This document shows positions 1-8,817 of a DNA stretch of 47,677 nt, piece by piece (position 1 is the first letter of the stretch; every line of letters starts with the position of its first letter). The stretch is from Paracoccaceae bacterium (lineage in GTDB: Bacteria; Pseudomonadota; Alphaproteobacteria; Rhodobacterales; Rhodobacteraceae), in NCBI GenBank assembly GCA_024642725.1, contig JAHEAO010000022.1, positions 1-47,677 of the forward strand. The letters are read 5' to 3'. Both the position numbers and the translations under genes were made by a program. The notes beneath the pieces are model-generated. The model searched no databases, was not told where the DNA came from, and saw only the letters and a program-made list of their open reading frames with translations.

Positions 1-605
1 TGCAGCGCACGGTTCGCCCAGAGGATGCGCCGGACGCACCGGAGTTCATCGAGATCGGCTTTGAGCATGGCGATGCAGTGTCTATCAACGGAGAAGCACT
101 GTCCCCTGCCACGATTCTGACCCGGTTGAACGAGTTGGGTGGCAAGCACGGCATCGGCATTCTGGACCTCGTCGAGAACCGCTTTGTCGGAATGAAGTCG
201 CGCGGCCTGTATGAAACGCCGGGCGGCACGATCCTGTTGGAAGCGCATCGCGGCATCGAGCAGATCACGCTGGATGCAGGCGCTGGGCACCTCAAGGATT
301 CGATCATGCCGCGCTATGCCGAACTGATCTACAACGGCTTCTGGTACAGCCCCGAACGCGAAATGCTGCAGGCCCTGATCGACAAGAGCCAGGAACATGT
401 GACCGGCACCGTTCGGCTCAAGCTTTACAAGGGATCCGCCAGCACGGTGGGTCGCTGGTCCGATCACTCCTTGTATTCCGAACAGCATGTCACCTTCGAG
501 GATGATGCCGGCGCCTATGACCAGAAAGACGCCGCGGGCTTCATCAAGCTGAATGCCCTGCGGCTGAAGCTGATCGCGATGCGCAAGCGGCGGTTGGGCG
601 GCTAA
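1..605 (+). CDS. argG: Argininosuccinate synthase, C-terminal part (cut by window edge)
   Basis: ArgG joins citrulline and aspartate, using ATP, to give argininosuccinate in cytosolic arginine synthesis. The frame is open from base 3, so the start lies outside the window and only about 200 of the usual ~400 residues are present. The visible part contains the conserved stretch [19 protein letters not shown] and the following YETPGG, typical of the substrate-binding C-terminal synthetase domain, then the helical C-terminal tail ending MRKRRLGG. The stop codon at 603-605 directly abuts the stop of the oppositely oriented sulfotransferase-like gene, leaving no room for a separate terminator. Identification is certain; the N-terminal nucleotide-binding half cannot be assessed. 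Confidence 0.96.
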   Translation, partial: QRTVRPEDAPDAPEFIEIGFEHGDAVSINGEALSPATILTRLNELGGKHGIGILDLVENRFVGMKSRGLYETPGGTILLEAHRGIEQITLDAGAGHLKDSIMPRYAELIYNGFWYSPEREMLQALIDKSQEHVTGTVRLKLYKGSASTVGRWSDHSLYSEQHVTFEDDAGAYDQKDAAGFIKLNALRLKLIAMRKRRLGG

Positions 606-1310
606 CTAGGGGCGCAGCCTCAGGGCCGAAAGTCTGTCGAAATACGGCAGCGCGGCTTCGGCCAGCGCTGCGTAATCGCCTGCAAGTTCTGGCAATGGCC
701 CTTCCGGGCCCGCGAAGCCCGTGCTGCGATGCACGGCGCCATACCAATGCTCGGCCCAGATCCCGTCATCGGGATGGCCGCCTTCGGGCCAGCGCAGCAT
801 CGCCGCGCTGTAGGACAGTCCGATGGCCTCGCAAAGCTTGCCGAGCATTGCGCCGGGATCGTCGCGAATATCGGCGCTGTCGATGACAATGCCGCCGATC
901 CTGTCGTAAAGCTCCGCCTGCTGGCGAAAGCCGAGATCGTCAAGCGTCACCGCCTCTCGCTTTGCGCCATAACTTGCGACGACGCGCGCGGGGTGGCGGA
1001 TCAGGTGCACGTTCACGCAATCCGCCGCCCAGTCCATCGGAAAGCCGTCGACCATGTGATGCGGCATGACCTTGAGATAGAAATGCGGCTTTTTGCCTGG
1101 AATAGAGCCTGAAATTCTGGCGGCCACCTTTTCAGGATCGGTTTCATGCGCAGCGACAATCCGGCCCGCCATCGGGTGATCAATGCCCGTGGCTTTCAGG
1201 TAGGCTGCATAAAAAGGTTCGTCCCAAACCGCGCAGTCACCGCGCGCGCCAAAGGAATACATCATCGCGGTGGACAGGTTCCGCGGTCCGGACCACATGG
1301 CGATCCGCAT
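606..1310 (-). CDS. Sulfotransferase-like P-loop protein
   Basis: A 234-residue protein with the sulfotransferase fold signatures: an N-terminal phosphosulfate-binding-type loop SGPRNLSTAMM (about residues 7-17) and a second motif LIRHPARVVASY (about 103-114) that in sulfotransferases contacts the 3'-phosphate of PAPS. No substrate can be deduced. It is translated right after the class IV aminotransferase: that gene's TGA and this gene's ATG share one base (TGATG at 1308-1312), so the two are probably made and used together. Related sulfotransferase-like and aminotransferase domains also occur as fused proteins in plants, which supports a functional pair, but the reaction is unknown. It could be a non-catalytic P-loop partner. 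Confidence 0.8.
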   Translation of the reverse strand: MRIAMWSGPRNLSTAMMYSFGARGDCAVWDEPFYAAYLKATGIDHPMAGRIVAAHETDPEKVAARISGSIPGKKPHFYLKVMPHHMVDGFPMDWAADCVNVHLIRHPARVVASYGAKREAVTLDDLGFRQQAELYDRIGGIVIDSADIRDDPGAMLGKLCEAIGLSYSAAMLRWPEGGHPDDGIWAEHWYGAVHRSTGFAGPEGPLPELAGDYAALAEAALPYFDRLSALRLRP

Positions 1311-2218
1311 CAGGCGGTTTCCCGGTCCACGAGCTGCTTGTAAAGCTGGCGAAGCTGCCCCGTCACAGGGCCCATCTTGCCATCACCGATCGAGCGGCCG
1401 TCGATCTGGCTAACCGGCGTCTGGGCGCCGAAAGTCCCTGTCAGGAACGCCTCGTCCGCGCCATACGTGTCGACGAGGCTAAAATTGCGTTCAAAGACCG
1501 GGATGCCGTTTGCGCGGCAAAGATTGATGACATTCTGTCGGGTTATGCCGTTCATGCAATAGTCGCCCGTGCTGGTCCAAACCTCACCCTTGCGAACGAT
1601 AAAGAAGTTGCAGGCGTTGGTCGTGTTCACGAATCCATGCACGTCCAGCATCAACGCCTCATCCGCGCCTGCCTTTTCTGCCGCAATGCAGGCCAGGATG
1701 CAGTTGAGTTTGGAGTGGCTGTTGAGCTTGGGGTCCTGCGTCATGGGCAGGCCGCGCAGATGCGGAACGGTCGCCAGCCGGATCGGTCGCGGCAACGAGG
1801 GGCGCGAATGTTCCATGATGATGACGATGGTCGGACCCGAGCGTGACAACGACGGGTGCTGAAACGGCCGGATCTTGACGCCGCGCGTCACCATCAGCCG
1901 CGCATGGACATCATGTTTCATTTCATTGGCGATGCGGGTGTTTTCGAGCGCGCCGATCACACCTGCCTTGTCCAGCCCGATATCAAGGTCGATGGCTTTC
2001 GCGGCTTCGAACAAACGGTCGATATGATCGTCGAGAAACGCCCATTTGCCGTTGTATAGCCGCAGCCCCTCCCAGATGCCGTCACCCAGCATGAAACCGC
2101 TGTCATAGACACTGATTTGCGCTTCGGCCCGCGGAACGATGCGGCCATTCACATAGATCTTGATCGCCTCGTTTCGGGCGTCCTGTTCGGCCTGGTGCGT
2201 GGTCACATTCTCGGTCAT
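1310..2218 (-). CDS. Class IV (branched-chain/D-amino acid type) PLP aminotransferase
   Basis: A 302-residue fold-type IV aminotransferase. The Schiff-base lysine is probably K170 in the SHSKLNCIL motif, and the C-terminal DEAFLTGTFGAQTPV stretch matches the family's cofactor phosphate-binding region. Branched-chain transaminases move an amino group between Leu/Ile/Val and 2-oxoglutarate; substrate preference here is unproven. In the segment GFVNTTNACNFF (about 195-206) the Glu that normally contacts the pyridine nitrogen of PLP (as in GYISEG of IlvE) aligns with Thr199, so activity may differ from a standard BCAT. ATG at 2216-2218 is preceded by a strong Shine-Dalgarno (GGAAAGGAGG on the minus strand). 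First gene of a two-gene operon with the sulfotransferase-like gene. Confidence 0.85.
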   Translation of the reverse strand: MTENVTTHQAEQDARNEAIKIYVNGRIVPRAEAQISVYDSGFMLGDGIWEGLRLYNGKWAFLDDHIDRLFEAAKAIDLDIGLDKAGVIGALENTRIANEMKHDVHARLMVTRGVKIRPFQHPSLSRSGPTIVIIMEHSRPSLPRPIRLATVPHLRGLPMTQDPKLNSHSKLNCILACIAAEKAGADEALMLDVHGFVNTTNACNFFIVRKGEVWTSTGDYCMNGITRQNVINLCRANGIPVFERNFSLVDTYGADEAFLTGTFGAQTPVSQIDGRSIGDGKMGPVTGQLRQLYKQLVDRETA

Positions 2219-2360
2219 TTCGGCCTCCTTTCCCGGACGCTAACGAGGCCGCGCGACCGCGCCAAGGGGTAAATTCCGTTCACCCTCGCGTGAGATGACG
2301 CGGGCGTGAGTTGGCCTGCGACGCGGCAGCCGACATGGTGGCGCCAAAAGGAGAAAACCC
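2219..2360. promoter_or_regulatory. Divergent intergenic region, aminotransferase / msrA
   Basis: A 142-bp gap between divergently transcribed genes, which must hold both promoters. It contains strong ribosome binding sites at each end: GGAAAGGAGG for the aminotransferase (minus strand) and AAAAGGAG seven bases before the msrA ATG. I could not pick a convincing -35/-10 pair for either direction. Confidence 0.5.
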
Positions 2361-3011
2361 ATGGCCATGTCGAAGTTGAAAACCATCGCCCTTGCATTCG
2401 CTATGATGTTCGGTGTGACGCTGGTCGCCACCCAGTCGCGCGCCGATACCGCTGTGCTGGCGGGCGGCTGTTTCTGGTGCGTCGAATCCGATTTCGAGCA
2501 GGTCAAAGGCGTGTCCGGCGTCGTCAGCGGCTATACCGGAGGCACAACCCCCGATCCGACCTACAAACAGGTCAGCGCAGGCGGCACCGGCCATTACGAG
2601 GCGGTGAAGATCACCTTTGATCCGTCGCAGGTCAGCTACGACGAGATCTTGCGCCTGTTCCTGAGATCGGTCGATCCAACCGATGCCGGCGGCCAGTTCT
2701 GTGACCGGGGAGAGAGTTATCGAACAGCAATTTTCGTGTCTAACAAGGCCCAAGAGGCTTCGGCGCGGAAAGCGATTTCCGACGCGCAGGCCCAGCTGGG
2801 CCAGAAGATTGTGACGCCCATTCTGCCCGCTGCGAAGTTCACCAAGGCAGAGAGCTATCATCAGGACTACTACAAGAAGTCCGATATCGTGATCACCCGG
2901 CGCGGCCCGAAGTCAAAGGCGGAGGCCTATAAATTCTACCGCAATGCCTGTGGCCGGGATCAGAGGGTTCAGGCCATTTGGGGAAGTAGCGCGCCGTTCC
3001 TCGGCCATTGA
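2361..3011 (+). CDS. msrA: Peptide-methionine (S)-S-oxide reductase MsrA, exported
   Basis: MsrA reduces the S form of methionine sulfoxide in proteins. The catalytic motif GCFWC is at about residues 36-40, with the nucleophile at Cys37, followed by the family segments GYTGG and HYEAVKI. Two later cysteines, in QFCDRG and in the C-terminal NACGRD, could serve in disulfide relay. Residues 1-28 form a Sec-type signal peptide (KLK, hydrophobic core, then SRA before DTAV), so this is a periplasmic repair enzyme rather than the usual cytosolic form. 216 residues. The ATG at 2361 has AAAAGGAG seven bases upstream. It is followed by a 52-bp gap and mutS in the same direction. Confidence 0.95.
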   Translation: MAMSKLKTIALAFAMMFGVTLVATQSRADTAVLAGGCFWCVESDFEQVKGVSGVVSGYTGGTTPDPTYKQVSAGGTGHYEAVKITFDPSQVSYDEILRLFLRSVDPTDAGGQFCDRGESYRTAIFVSNKAQEASARKAISDAQAQLGQKIVTPILPAAKFTKAESYHQDYYKKSDIVITRRGPKSKAEAYKFYRNACGRDQRVQAIWGSSAPFLGH

Positions 3012-3063
3012 ACTGATCTGAAACAGGTCGTTTTGCGGCTTTCGCTGCGATTCGAGGCTTTGT

Positions 3064-5757
3064 ATGGTCCCACGACAAGACCCGGGGGACCACTTGACCA
3101 TCGCCAATGCTGCCGTGACGCCGATGATGGCGCAGTTTCTGGAGATCAAGGAGGCGCATAAGGACGCGCTTCTGTTCTACCGGATGGGCGATTTCTACGA
3201 AATGTTCTTTGACGATGCCGTCGCTGCTGCCGAGGCGCTGGATATCGCGCTGACCAAGCGGGGCAAGCATCTGGGTGAAGACATCCCGATGTGCGGCGTG
3301 CCGGTGCATGCCGCCGAAGGTTATCTTCTGACGTTGATCCGCAAGGGCTTCCGCGTCGCGGTCTGCGAACAACTGGAAGACCCCGCCGAGGCGAAGAAGC
3401 GGGGATCCAAGTCCGTTGTGCGGCGGGGAGTCGTGCGCCTTGTCACGCCGGGAACTCTGACAGAGGAAAGCCTGCTGGAAGCGCGTCGGCACAACTTCCT
3501 TGCCGCCTTTGCCGAGGTTCGCGATGAGGCGGCGCTCGCCTGGGTCGATATTTCGACCGGAGAAATGCGGGTCATGCCCTGCCCGGTCGTTCGACTGGCG
3601 CCGGAACTCGCCCGTCTTGCACCGAGCGAAGTCGTGGTATCTGAAGCTCGGGAAGCGGATCTGGCTTTGTTAGTTACTGAATCCGGCGCGGCAATGACGC
3701 CACTGGCCCGGTCCAGTTTCGACAGTACCTCGGCAAATGGCAAGCTTTGCGACCTGTTCAAGGTGGCGTCCTTGGACGCCTTTGGAACCTTTGGCCGGTC
3801 CGAGCAGGCCGCTCTGGGCGCGATCGTGGACTATCTGGAGATTACCCAGAAGGGCAAGCTGCCGCTTTTGCGCGCGCCGATTCGCGAAAGTGTCGGAGGT
3901 CTCGTGCAGATCGACGCCGCGACACGCCGCAATCTGGAACTGACCCACAGTCTTTCGGGCGGGCGCGACGGCTCGCTGATTGCTGCGATCGACCGGACGG
4001 TGACGGCAGCAGGCGCGCGGTTGCTGGAGCGGAGGCTGTCCAGCCCGTCGCGCGACCTTGACGCAATCAATGCGCGGCTGGACGCGGTTGACCTGATGAT
4101 TGGCGACGCGCGGCTGCGTGGGGCGTTGCGAGATGATCTTCGCAAAGTCCCCGATATTGATCGCGCGTTGTCCCGGATCGCACTGGATCGGGGCGGGCCG
4201 CGTGATTTGGCCAGCATTCGCAACGGCTTGGGGCAGGCGACCGAAATTTCGGGGCGGCTTTCCGGCTTGGATCTGCCGGGTCTGCTGGCCGGGGCAGTCA
4301 GGGATCTTGGTGGTCATGACGAATTGACCGGTTTGCTGGATCAGGCACTTGTCGCCGACCCGCCGCTTCTGATGCGCGATGGCGGGTTCATTGCGAAGGG
4401 CTATGATTCCGAGCTGGATGAAGCGCGCAAGCTGCGCGACGAGGGGCGAAGCGTGATTGCCGAGATGCAGGCGGATTACGCGCGGCAAAGCGGCATCGCG
4501 TCTTTGAAGATCAAGCACAATAACGTGCTGGGCTATTTCATCGAAACAACCGCTACACATGCTGAAAAGATGCTGTCAGCCCCGCTGTCGGAAACCTTCA
4601 TTCATCGCCAGACGACCGCCAATCAAGTGCGGTTCACCACGGTGCCGCTGTCGGAAATGGAGACGAAGATCCTGAATGCCGGGAACCGGGCGCTGGAAAT
4701 CGAAAAGCGGCTCTTTGAAAGGCTGAAAGGGGCAATTCTGGACCGATCGGCAGAGGTCGGAGGCACGGCGCGGGCGCTGGCCGAAGTTGACCTCGCTTGC
4801 GGTCTGGCGGATCTTGCGTCTGGCGAGAACTGGGCACGGCCTGTTGTGGATGAGAGTCGCGCTTTCGATGTAACGGCGGGTCGGCACCCGGTGGTTGAAC
4901 TGGCCCTGCGCAGGCAGGGCGGGGGGTCATTCATCGCGAACGATTGCAGCCTTTCGGATAGTTCAGACGGGGCGCATATCTGGTTGCTGACCGGACCGAA
5001 TATGGCGGGCAAATCGACGTTCCTTCGGCAGAATGCGCTGATTGCTCTGCTGGCGCAGATGGGGTCGTTCGTACCCGCCGATGCTGCCCATATCGGGCTG
5101 GTTTCTCAGATTTTCAGCCGGGTCGGAGCGTCCGACGACCTGGCTCGGGGGCGGTCGACCTTCATGGTCGAGATGGTCGAAACGGCGGCGATCCTGAATC
5201 AGGCCGACGACCGCGCACTGGTGATCCTTGATGAGATCGGGCGCGGAACCGCGACCTACGACGGGTTGTCGATTGCGTGGGCCACACTGGAACACCTGCA
5301 CGACGCAAACATTTGCCGCGCGCTTTTTGCGACGCATTATCATGAGCTTACCGCGCTGGCCGACAAGTTGCGCGGGGTTGAGAACGCGACTGTCGCGGTC
5401 AAGGAGTGGGAAGGTGAAGTCGTGTTCCTGCATGAGGTTCGCAAAGGCGCTGCGGACCGGTCCTATGGCGTGCAGGTCGCAAAGCTGGCGGGACTGCCGG
5501 CGGTCGTGGTGGAACGTGCACGGGTTGTTCTGGATGCGTTGGAAAAGGGCGAGCGCGAAGGTGGCGGCAAACAGAAGGCGCTGATCGACGATCTGCCGCT
5601 TTTTTCGATGGCAGCGGCGTCAGCCCCCGTGCCTCGACGGGCGACATCGCTTGCCGAAGAAAAACTCGCCGGGATACATCCCGACGAGTTGACGCCAAAA
5701 GAGGCGCTGCAGCTGATCTATGAATTGAAAGCCCTTACGAGCCCGGAGTCGAACTGA
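3064..5757 (+). CDS. mutS: DNA mismatch repair protein MutS
   Basis: MutS recognises mispaired or looped bases and recruits MutL. The N-terminal mismatch-contact motif is in RMGDFYEMFFDDA (Phe-x-Glu), the Walker A loop is GPNMAGKST, and the Walker B / signature region reads LVILDEIGRGTATYDG. All domains are present and the length (about 890 residues) is normal. The start is ambiguous. ATG at 3064 has GAGG six bases upstream. TTG at 3094 has GGGGG five bases upstream and gives an N-terminus (MTIANAAVTPMMAQ) closer to what I recall for relatives. The 3' end overlaps the convergent grpE by 23 bp. Confidence 0.97.
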   Translation: MVPRQDPGDHLTIANAAVTPMMAQFLEIKEAHKDALLFYRMGDFYEMFFDDAVAAAEALDIALTKRGKHLGEDIPMCGVPVHAAEGYLLTLIRKGFRVAVCEQLEDPAEAKKRGSKSVVRRGVVRLVTPGTLTEESLLEARRHNFLAAFAEVRDEAALAWVDISTGEMRVMPCPVVRLAPELARLAPSEVVVSEAREADLALLVTESGAAMTPLARSSFDSTSANGKLCDLFKVASLDAFGTFGRSEQAALGAIVDYLEITQKGKLPLLRAPIRESVGGLVQIDAATRRNLELTHSLSGGRDGSLIAAIDRTVTAAGARLLERRLSSPSRDLDAINARLDAVDLMIGDARLRGALRDDLRKVPDIDRALSRIALDRGGPRDLASIRNGLGQATEISGRLSGLDLPGLLAGAVRDLGGHDELTGLLDQALVADPPLLMRDGGFIAKGYDSELDEARKLRDEGRSVIAEMQADYARQSGIASLKIKHNNVLGYFIETTATHAEKMLSAPLSETFIHRQTTANQVRFTTVPLSEMETKILNAGNRALEIEKRLFERLKGAILDRSAEVGGTARALAEVDLACGLADLASGENWARPVVDESRAFDVTAGRHPVVELALRRQGGGSFIANDCSLSDSSDGAHIWLLTGPNMAGKSTFLRQNALIALLAQMGSFVPADAAHIGLVSQIFSRVGASDDLARGRSTFMVEMVETAAILNQADDRALVILDEIGRGTATYDGLSIAWATLEHLHDANICRALFATHYHELTALADKLRGVENATVAVKEWEGEVVFLHEVRKGAADRSYGVQVAKLAGLPAVVVERARVVLDALEKGEREGGGKQKALIDDLPLFSMAAASAPVPRRATSLAEEKLAGIHPDELTPKEALQLIYELKALTSPESN

Positions 5758-6298
5758 CGCCAACCTGTGCGGGCCGCAGCAGACGGTCATGAAGCATGAA
5801 GCCTTCGGTCATGACCTGAATGATGTCGCCTGCCTTCGTGTCCGGCACCGGGGCTTCAAACATGGCCTGATGAATCTGCGGATCGAATTTGTCGCCGATT
5901 TCTGGCGCGACACGCTCGATCCCGTGCTTGTGGAAGACATGCAGCAATTCGCGCATCGTCAGTTCCACGCCCTCGATCAGCGCCTTTGCGACTTCGCGTT
6001 GTTCGTCCGTCGCGGCATCAAGGGCACGTTTCAGGTTATCATAGACCGGAAGAACATCGCGCGACAGTTTTGAGCCGCCATATTGTTCCGCTTCGCGGCG
6101 ATCCCGTTCGCCGCGCTTGCGGGCATTTTCCGCATCTGCAAGAGCGCGCATGAAGCGGTCGCGAAATTCATCGCGTTCCGCGCGCAAGGTTTCAAGTTCG
6201 TCGAGATCGGCGTTCAGTTCGTCTTGCAGATCCTGCTCTGCCATGTCGTCGAGCGTATCTTCGATATCATCCAGAAAATCTTTGTTTGCCTCGGCCAT
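5735..6298 (-). CDS. grpE: Nucleotide exchange factor GrpE
   Basis: GrpE releases ADP from DnaK in the Hsp70 cycle. The 187-residue protein has the family layout: an acidic, disordered N-terminus (MAEANKDFLDDIEDTLDD), a long coiled-coil helix rich in RDEFRDRFMRALADAENARKR, then the C-terminal beta domain with the GVELTMRELL and KFDPQIHQAM signatures. It is the second gene of an hrcA-grpE operon, 12 bp after the hrcA stop. No dnaK or dnaJ lies nearby. Its 3' end runs 23 bp into the 3' end of mutS on the other strand. Confidence 0.97.
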   Translation of the reverse strand: MAEANKDFLDDIEDTLDDMAEQDLQDELNADLDELETLRAERDEFRDRFMRALADAENARKRGERDRREAEQYGGSKLSRDVLPVYDNLKRALDAATDEQREVAKALIEGVELTMRELLHVFHKHGIERVAPEIGDKFDPQIHQAMFEAPVPDTKAGDIIQVMTEGFMLHDRLLRPAQVGVSSTPGS

Positions 6299-6310
6299 CT
6301 TCTTTGTCCT

Positions 6311-7375
6311 TTAGCCCCGGTCTGACAGCAATTTGCCAACCAGCTGCGCCGTGTAGTCCACAATCGGAACAATTCGCCCGTAGTTCAGGCGGGTTGGTCC
6401 GATCACTCCGACGGCGCCGATAATTTTTCGATCAGCGTTCATATATGGACTGACAACCAAAGAGGAACCCGAAAGTGAGAAAAGTTTGTTCTCTGAGCCA
6501 ATAAAAATGCGCACACCTTCGCCTTCTTCCGTCAATTCGAGGAATTCTGCGATGTCTCGCTTTCGTTCGAGATCGTCGAACAGGGTTCTGATGCGGTCGA
6601 GGTCCTCTGCGGGGCTGTCGTCGCCCAAAAGATTCGCCCGTCCACGCACGATCAGACGTTCATAGGAATCGCCTTCGTTTTCCCAGACGGCGAGACCGCT
6701 TTCGACAAGATCACGGGCAAGCACGTCGATTTCCCGCCGGCGTTTGTGGATCTCGGTCGCGATCGCGCCGCGCAGATCGGTAAGCGTCTTGCCCTCCGCC
6801 AGCGCATTGAGAAAGTTCGCCGCCTCGCGCATTGAAGATGGCGTTTGTCCCGGTGGCGGCGTGAACACCCGGTTTTCGACATGTCCGTCGGCATGGACCA
6901 GAACGACAAGCGCGCGGTCGTGGCCGAGGCTGACAAATTCGATATGCCTGATCGGGGCTTCATGTTTGGGTGCAAGAACAAGGCTGGCGCCATGGGTCAG
7001 CCCGGACAGGGCCGATCCAACGCGATCCAGCATCGTACCAACATCGCGTTCATTGCTGCCCAGCGTTGCGTCGATCTTCTCGCGGTCATCGGAATTCAGG
7101 CTGCCGACCTCAAGAAGACTGTCGACGAACATCCGCAAGCCAAGTTGAGTCGGTACGCGCCCGGCGGAAATATGGGGGCTGCCCAACAGCCCGAGGTATT
7201 CGAGATCCTGCATCACGTTGCGGATCGTCGCGGCGCTGACCTTTTCGTTCATCGTCCTTGTCAGCGTGCGCGACCCCACCGGGTCACCATTGTTCAAATA
7301 GCTTTCAACGACGCGCCGAAACACTTCGCGGCTGCGATCGTTCATTTCTGCCAGCAATTTGCTTCCGTCGTTCAT
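6311..7375 (-). CDS. hrcA: Heat-inducible transcription repressor HrcA
   Basis: HrcA represses chaperone genes by binding the CIRCE inverted repeat and is itself kept active by GroEL. The protein has the N-terminal winged helix (REVFRRVVESYLNNGDPVGSR; SAATIRNVMQDLE), the central GAF-like domain and the C-terminal end VDYTAQLVGKLLSD. I chose the ATG at 7375 (354 residues). A TTG at 7405 would add ten residues but lies inside the predicted -10 element. No CIRCE repeat is visible in front of hrcA or grpE, so the repressor's targets (groESL, for example) must be elsewhere. Divergent from rph. Confidence 0.95.
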   Translation of the reverse strand: MNDGSKLLAEMNDRSREVFRRVVESYLNNGDPVGSRTLTRTMNEKVSAATIRNVMQDLEYLGLLGSPHISAGRVPTQLGLRMFVDSLLEVGSLNSDDREKIDATLGSNERDVGTMLDRVGSALSGLTHGASLVLAPKHEAPIRHIEFVSLGHDRALVVLVHADGHVENRVFTPPPGQTPSSMREAANFLNALAEGKTLTDLRGAIATEIHKRRREIDVLARDLVESGLAVWENEGDSYERLIVRGRANLLGDDSPAEDLDRIRTLFDDLERKRDIAEFLELTEEGEGVRIFIGSENKLFSLSGSSLVVSPYMNADRKIIGAVGVIGPTRLNYGRIVPIVDYTAQLVGKLLSDRG

Positions 7376-7404
7376 CAGAATTCCGGGACCGGTCGGGCCT
7401 TCCA

Positions 7405-7432
7405 ATTAAAGAGGTTGTTTCGCGGTCGTCAA
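7405..7432 (-). promoter_or_regulatory. Candidate vegetative promoter of hrcA-grpE
   Basis: On the minus strand TTGACG (7432-7427) is followed after 16 bases by TTTAAT (7410-7405), a good housekeeping-sigma match. Transcription would begin near 7398, about 23 bases before the hrcA ATG at 7375, which supports that start. No heat-shock sigma or CIRCE signal is evident. Confidence 0.5.
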
Positions 7433-7493
7433 TCGGGGTTGCGCCATGGGGCCGGGGGTGAGTATGTCAGCCCATCACAGGAAAGGACATATC

Positions 7494-8207
7494 ATGCGGC
7501 CCTCTGGCAGAGATGTAAGTGAATTGCGCGCGATTTCAATTGACGTGGGCGTGACGAAGCACGCCGAAGGGTCCTGCCTGATCAGGGTCGGTGATACGCA
7601 TGTTTTGTGTACCGCATCGCTTGAAGAACGTGTGCCGCCGTTCCTGAAGAACACCGGGCTTGGCTGGGTGACGGCAGAATACGGAATGCTGCCGCGATCA
7701 ACCGGGAGCAGGATGCGGCGCGAGGCGGCAGTCGGAAAGCAGGGTGGGCGCACCGTCGAAATCCAGCGTCTGATCGGCCGGTCGCTGCGCGCAGGCGTTG
7801 ACCGGGTCGCACTCGGCGAACGCCAGATCACGGTCGACTGCGATGTTATCCAGGCCGACGGCGGAACCCGCTGTGCCGCCATCACGGGTGGCTGGGTCGC
7901 GCTGCGGCTGGCAGTGAACAAGCTGATGAAGGCGGGGGACGTAATCTCCGATCCGCTGGTCGATCCCGTTGCCGCTGTCAGCTGTGGGATCTACGCAGGC
8001 CAACCTGTGCTTGATCTGGACTATCCCGAAGACAGTGAGGCCGGTGTGGATGGTAACTTCGTGATGACCGGAAGCGGTCGCCTGATCGAAGTGCAGATGT
8101 CCGCCGAAGGGTCTACTTTCTCTCGGGAGCAGATGGCTCAGCTGCTTGATCTTGCTGATAAAGGGATTGCGGATCTGGTTGCCGCGCAAAAATCTGCGGT
8201 TGCTTGA
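7494..8207 (+). CDS. rph: Ribonuclease PH
   Basis: A phosphorolytic 3'-5' exoribonuclease that trims tRNA 3' ends. The 237-residue protein begins [12 protein letters not shown] and carries the RNase PH core: [24 protein letters not shown] (active-site region) and [16 protein letters not shown]. The frame is open further upstream, but the ATG at 7494 has a clear AGGAAAGG and fits the universal RPdGR start of the family. It heads an rph-rdgB-hemW operon: rdgB begins two bases after its stop. Confidence 0.97.
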   Translation: MRPSGRDVSELRAISIDVGVTKHAEGSCLIRVGDTHVLCTASLEERVPPFLKNTGLGWVTAEYGMLPRSTGSRMRREAAVGKQGGRTVEIQRLIGRSLRAGVDRVALGERQITVDCDVIQADGGTRCAAITGGWVALRLAVNKLMKAGDVISDPLVDPVAAVSCGIYAGQPVLDLDYPEDSEAGVDGNFVMTGSGRLIEVQMSAEGSTFSREQMAQLLDLADKGIADLVAAQKSAVA

Positions 8208-8208
8208 T

Positions 8209-8817
8209 ATGCGCAAATTCCGCGGCGAGAGTTTGGTGGTCGCAACACATAACAAAGGCAAGCTGGAAGAGATTCAGCAGCTGCTTGGCCCCCATGGCAT
8301 AACGGCGGTTTCCGCCGCCGAGCTTGGATTGGCCGAACCGGAAGAGACCGAAACGACCTTCGTCGGAAATGCGCGGATCAAGGCGCATGCGGCGGCCAAG
8401 GCGACAAACCTTCCCGCGCTTGCCGATGATTCCGGGATCGAGATTGACGCTTTGGGCGGCGCGCCGGGTGTTTACACGGCGGACTGGGCCGAGACACCCA
8501 ACGGGCGCGACTTTGTCAAAGCGATGACCGAGACCTGGGACAAGCTCGAAGCGATCAGCGCCCCTTATCCCCGGACCGCACGCTTTTGCTGCACGTTCGT
8601 TCTGGCCTGGCCCGATGGCCATGATGAGGTTTTCACCGGCGAGATGCCAGGACAGATCGTCTGGCCGATGCGCGGCGATCAGGGCCACGGCTATGATCCG
8701 ATCTTCCAGCCCGACGGTTTTGACATCACTTTCGGCGAGATGGATCGCTGGCAGAAGAACAAGATCAGCCACCGCGCCAAGGCATTCGAAAAACTGGTGG
8801 CGGTCTTTGAGGGCTGA
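8209..8817 (+). CDS. rdgB: XTP/dITP diphosphatase (non-canonical purine NTP pyrophosphatase)
   Basis: RdgB hydrolyses ITP, dITP and XTP to monophosphates, keeping deaminated purines out of DNA and RNA. Recognised by VVATHNKGKLEEI near the N-terminus (nucleotide binding), TFVGNARIKAHAAAK, the LADDSGIEIDALGGAPGVY motif and GHGYDPIFQP. 202 residues from the ATG at 8209, which follows the rph stop with one intervening base, so translation is probably coupled. The 3' end overlaps the proposed hemW start by 11 bases. Confidence 0.96.
   Translation: MRKFRGESLVVATHNKGKLEEIQQLLGPHGITAVSAAELGLAEPEETETTFVGNARIKAHAAAKATNLPALADDSGIEIDALGGAPGVYTADWAETPNGRDFVKAMTETWDKLEAISAPYPRTARFCCTFVLAWPDGHDEVFTGEMPGQIVWPMRGDQGHGYDPIFQPDGFDITFGEMDRWQKNKISHRAKAFEKLVAVFEG

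Noticed and set aside
7376-7493. CIRCE element expected near hrcA
   Set aside because: No TTAGCACTC / GAGTGCTAA repeat is present in the gap.
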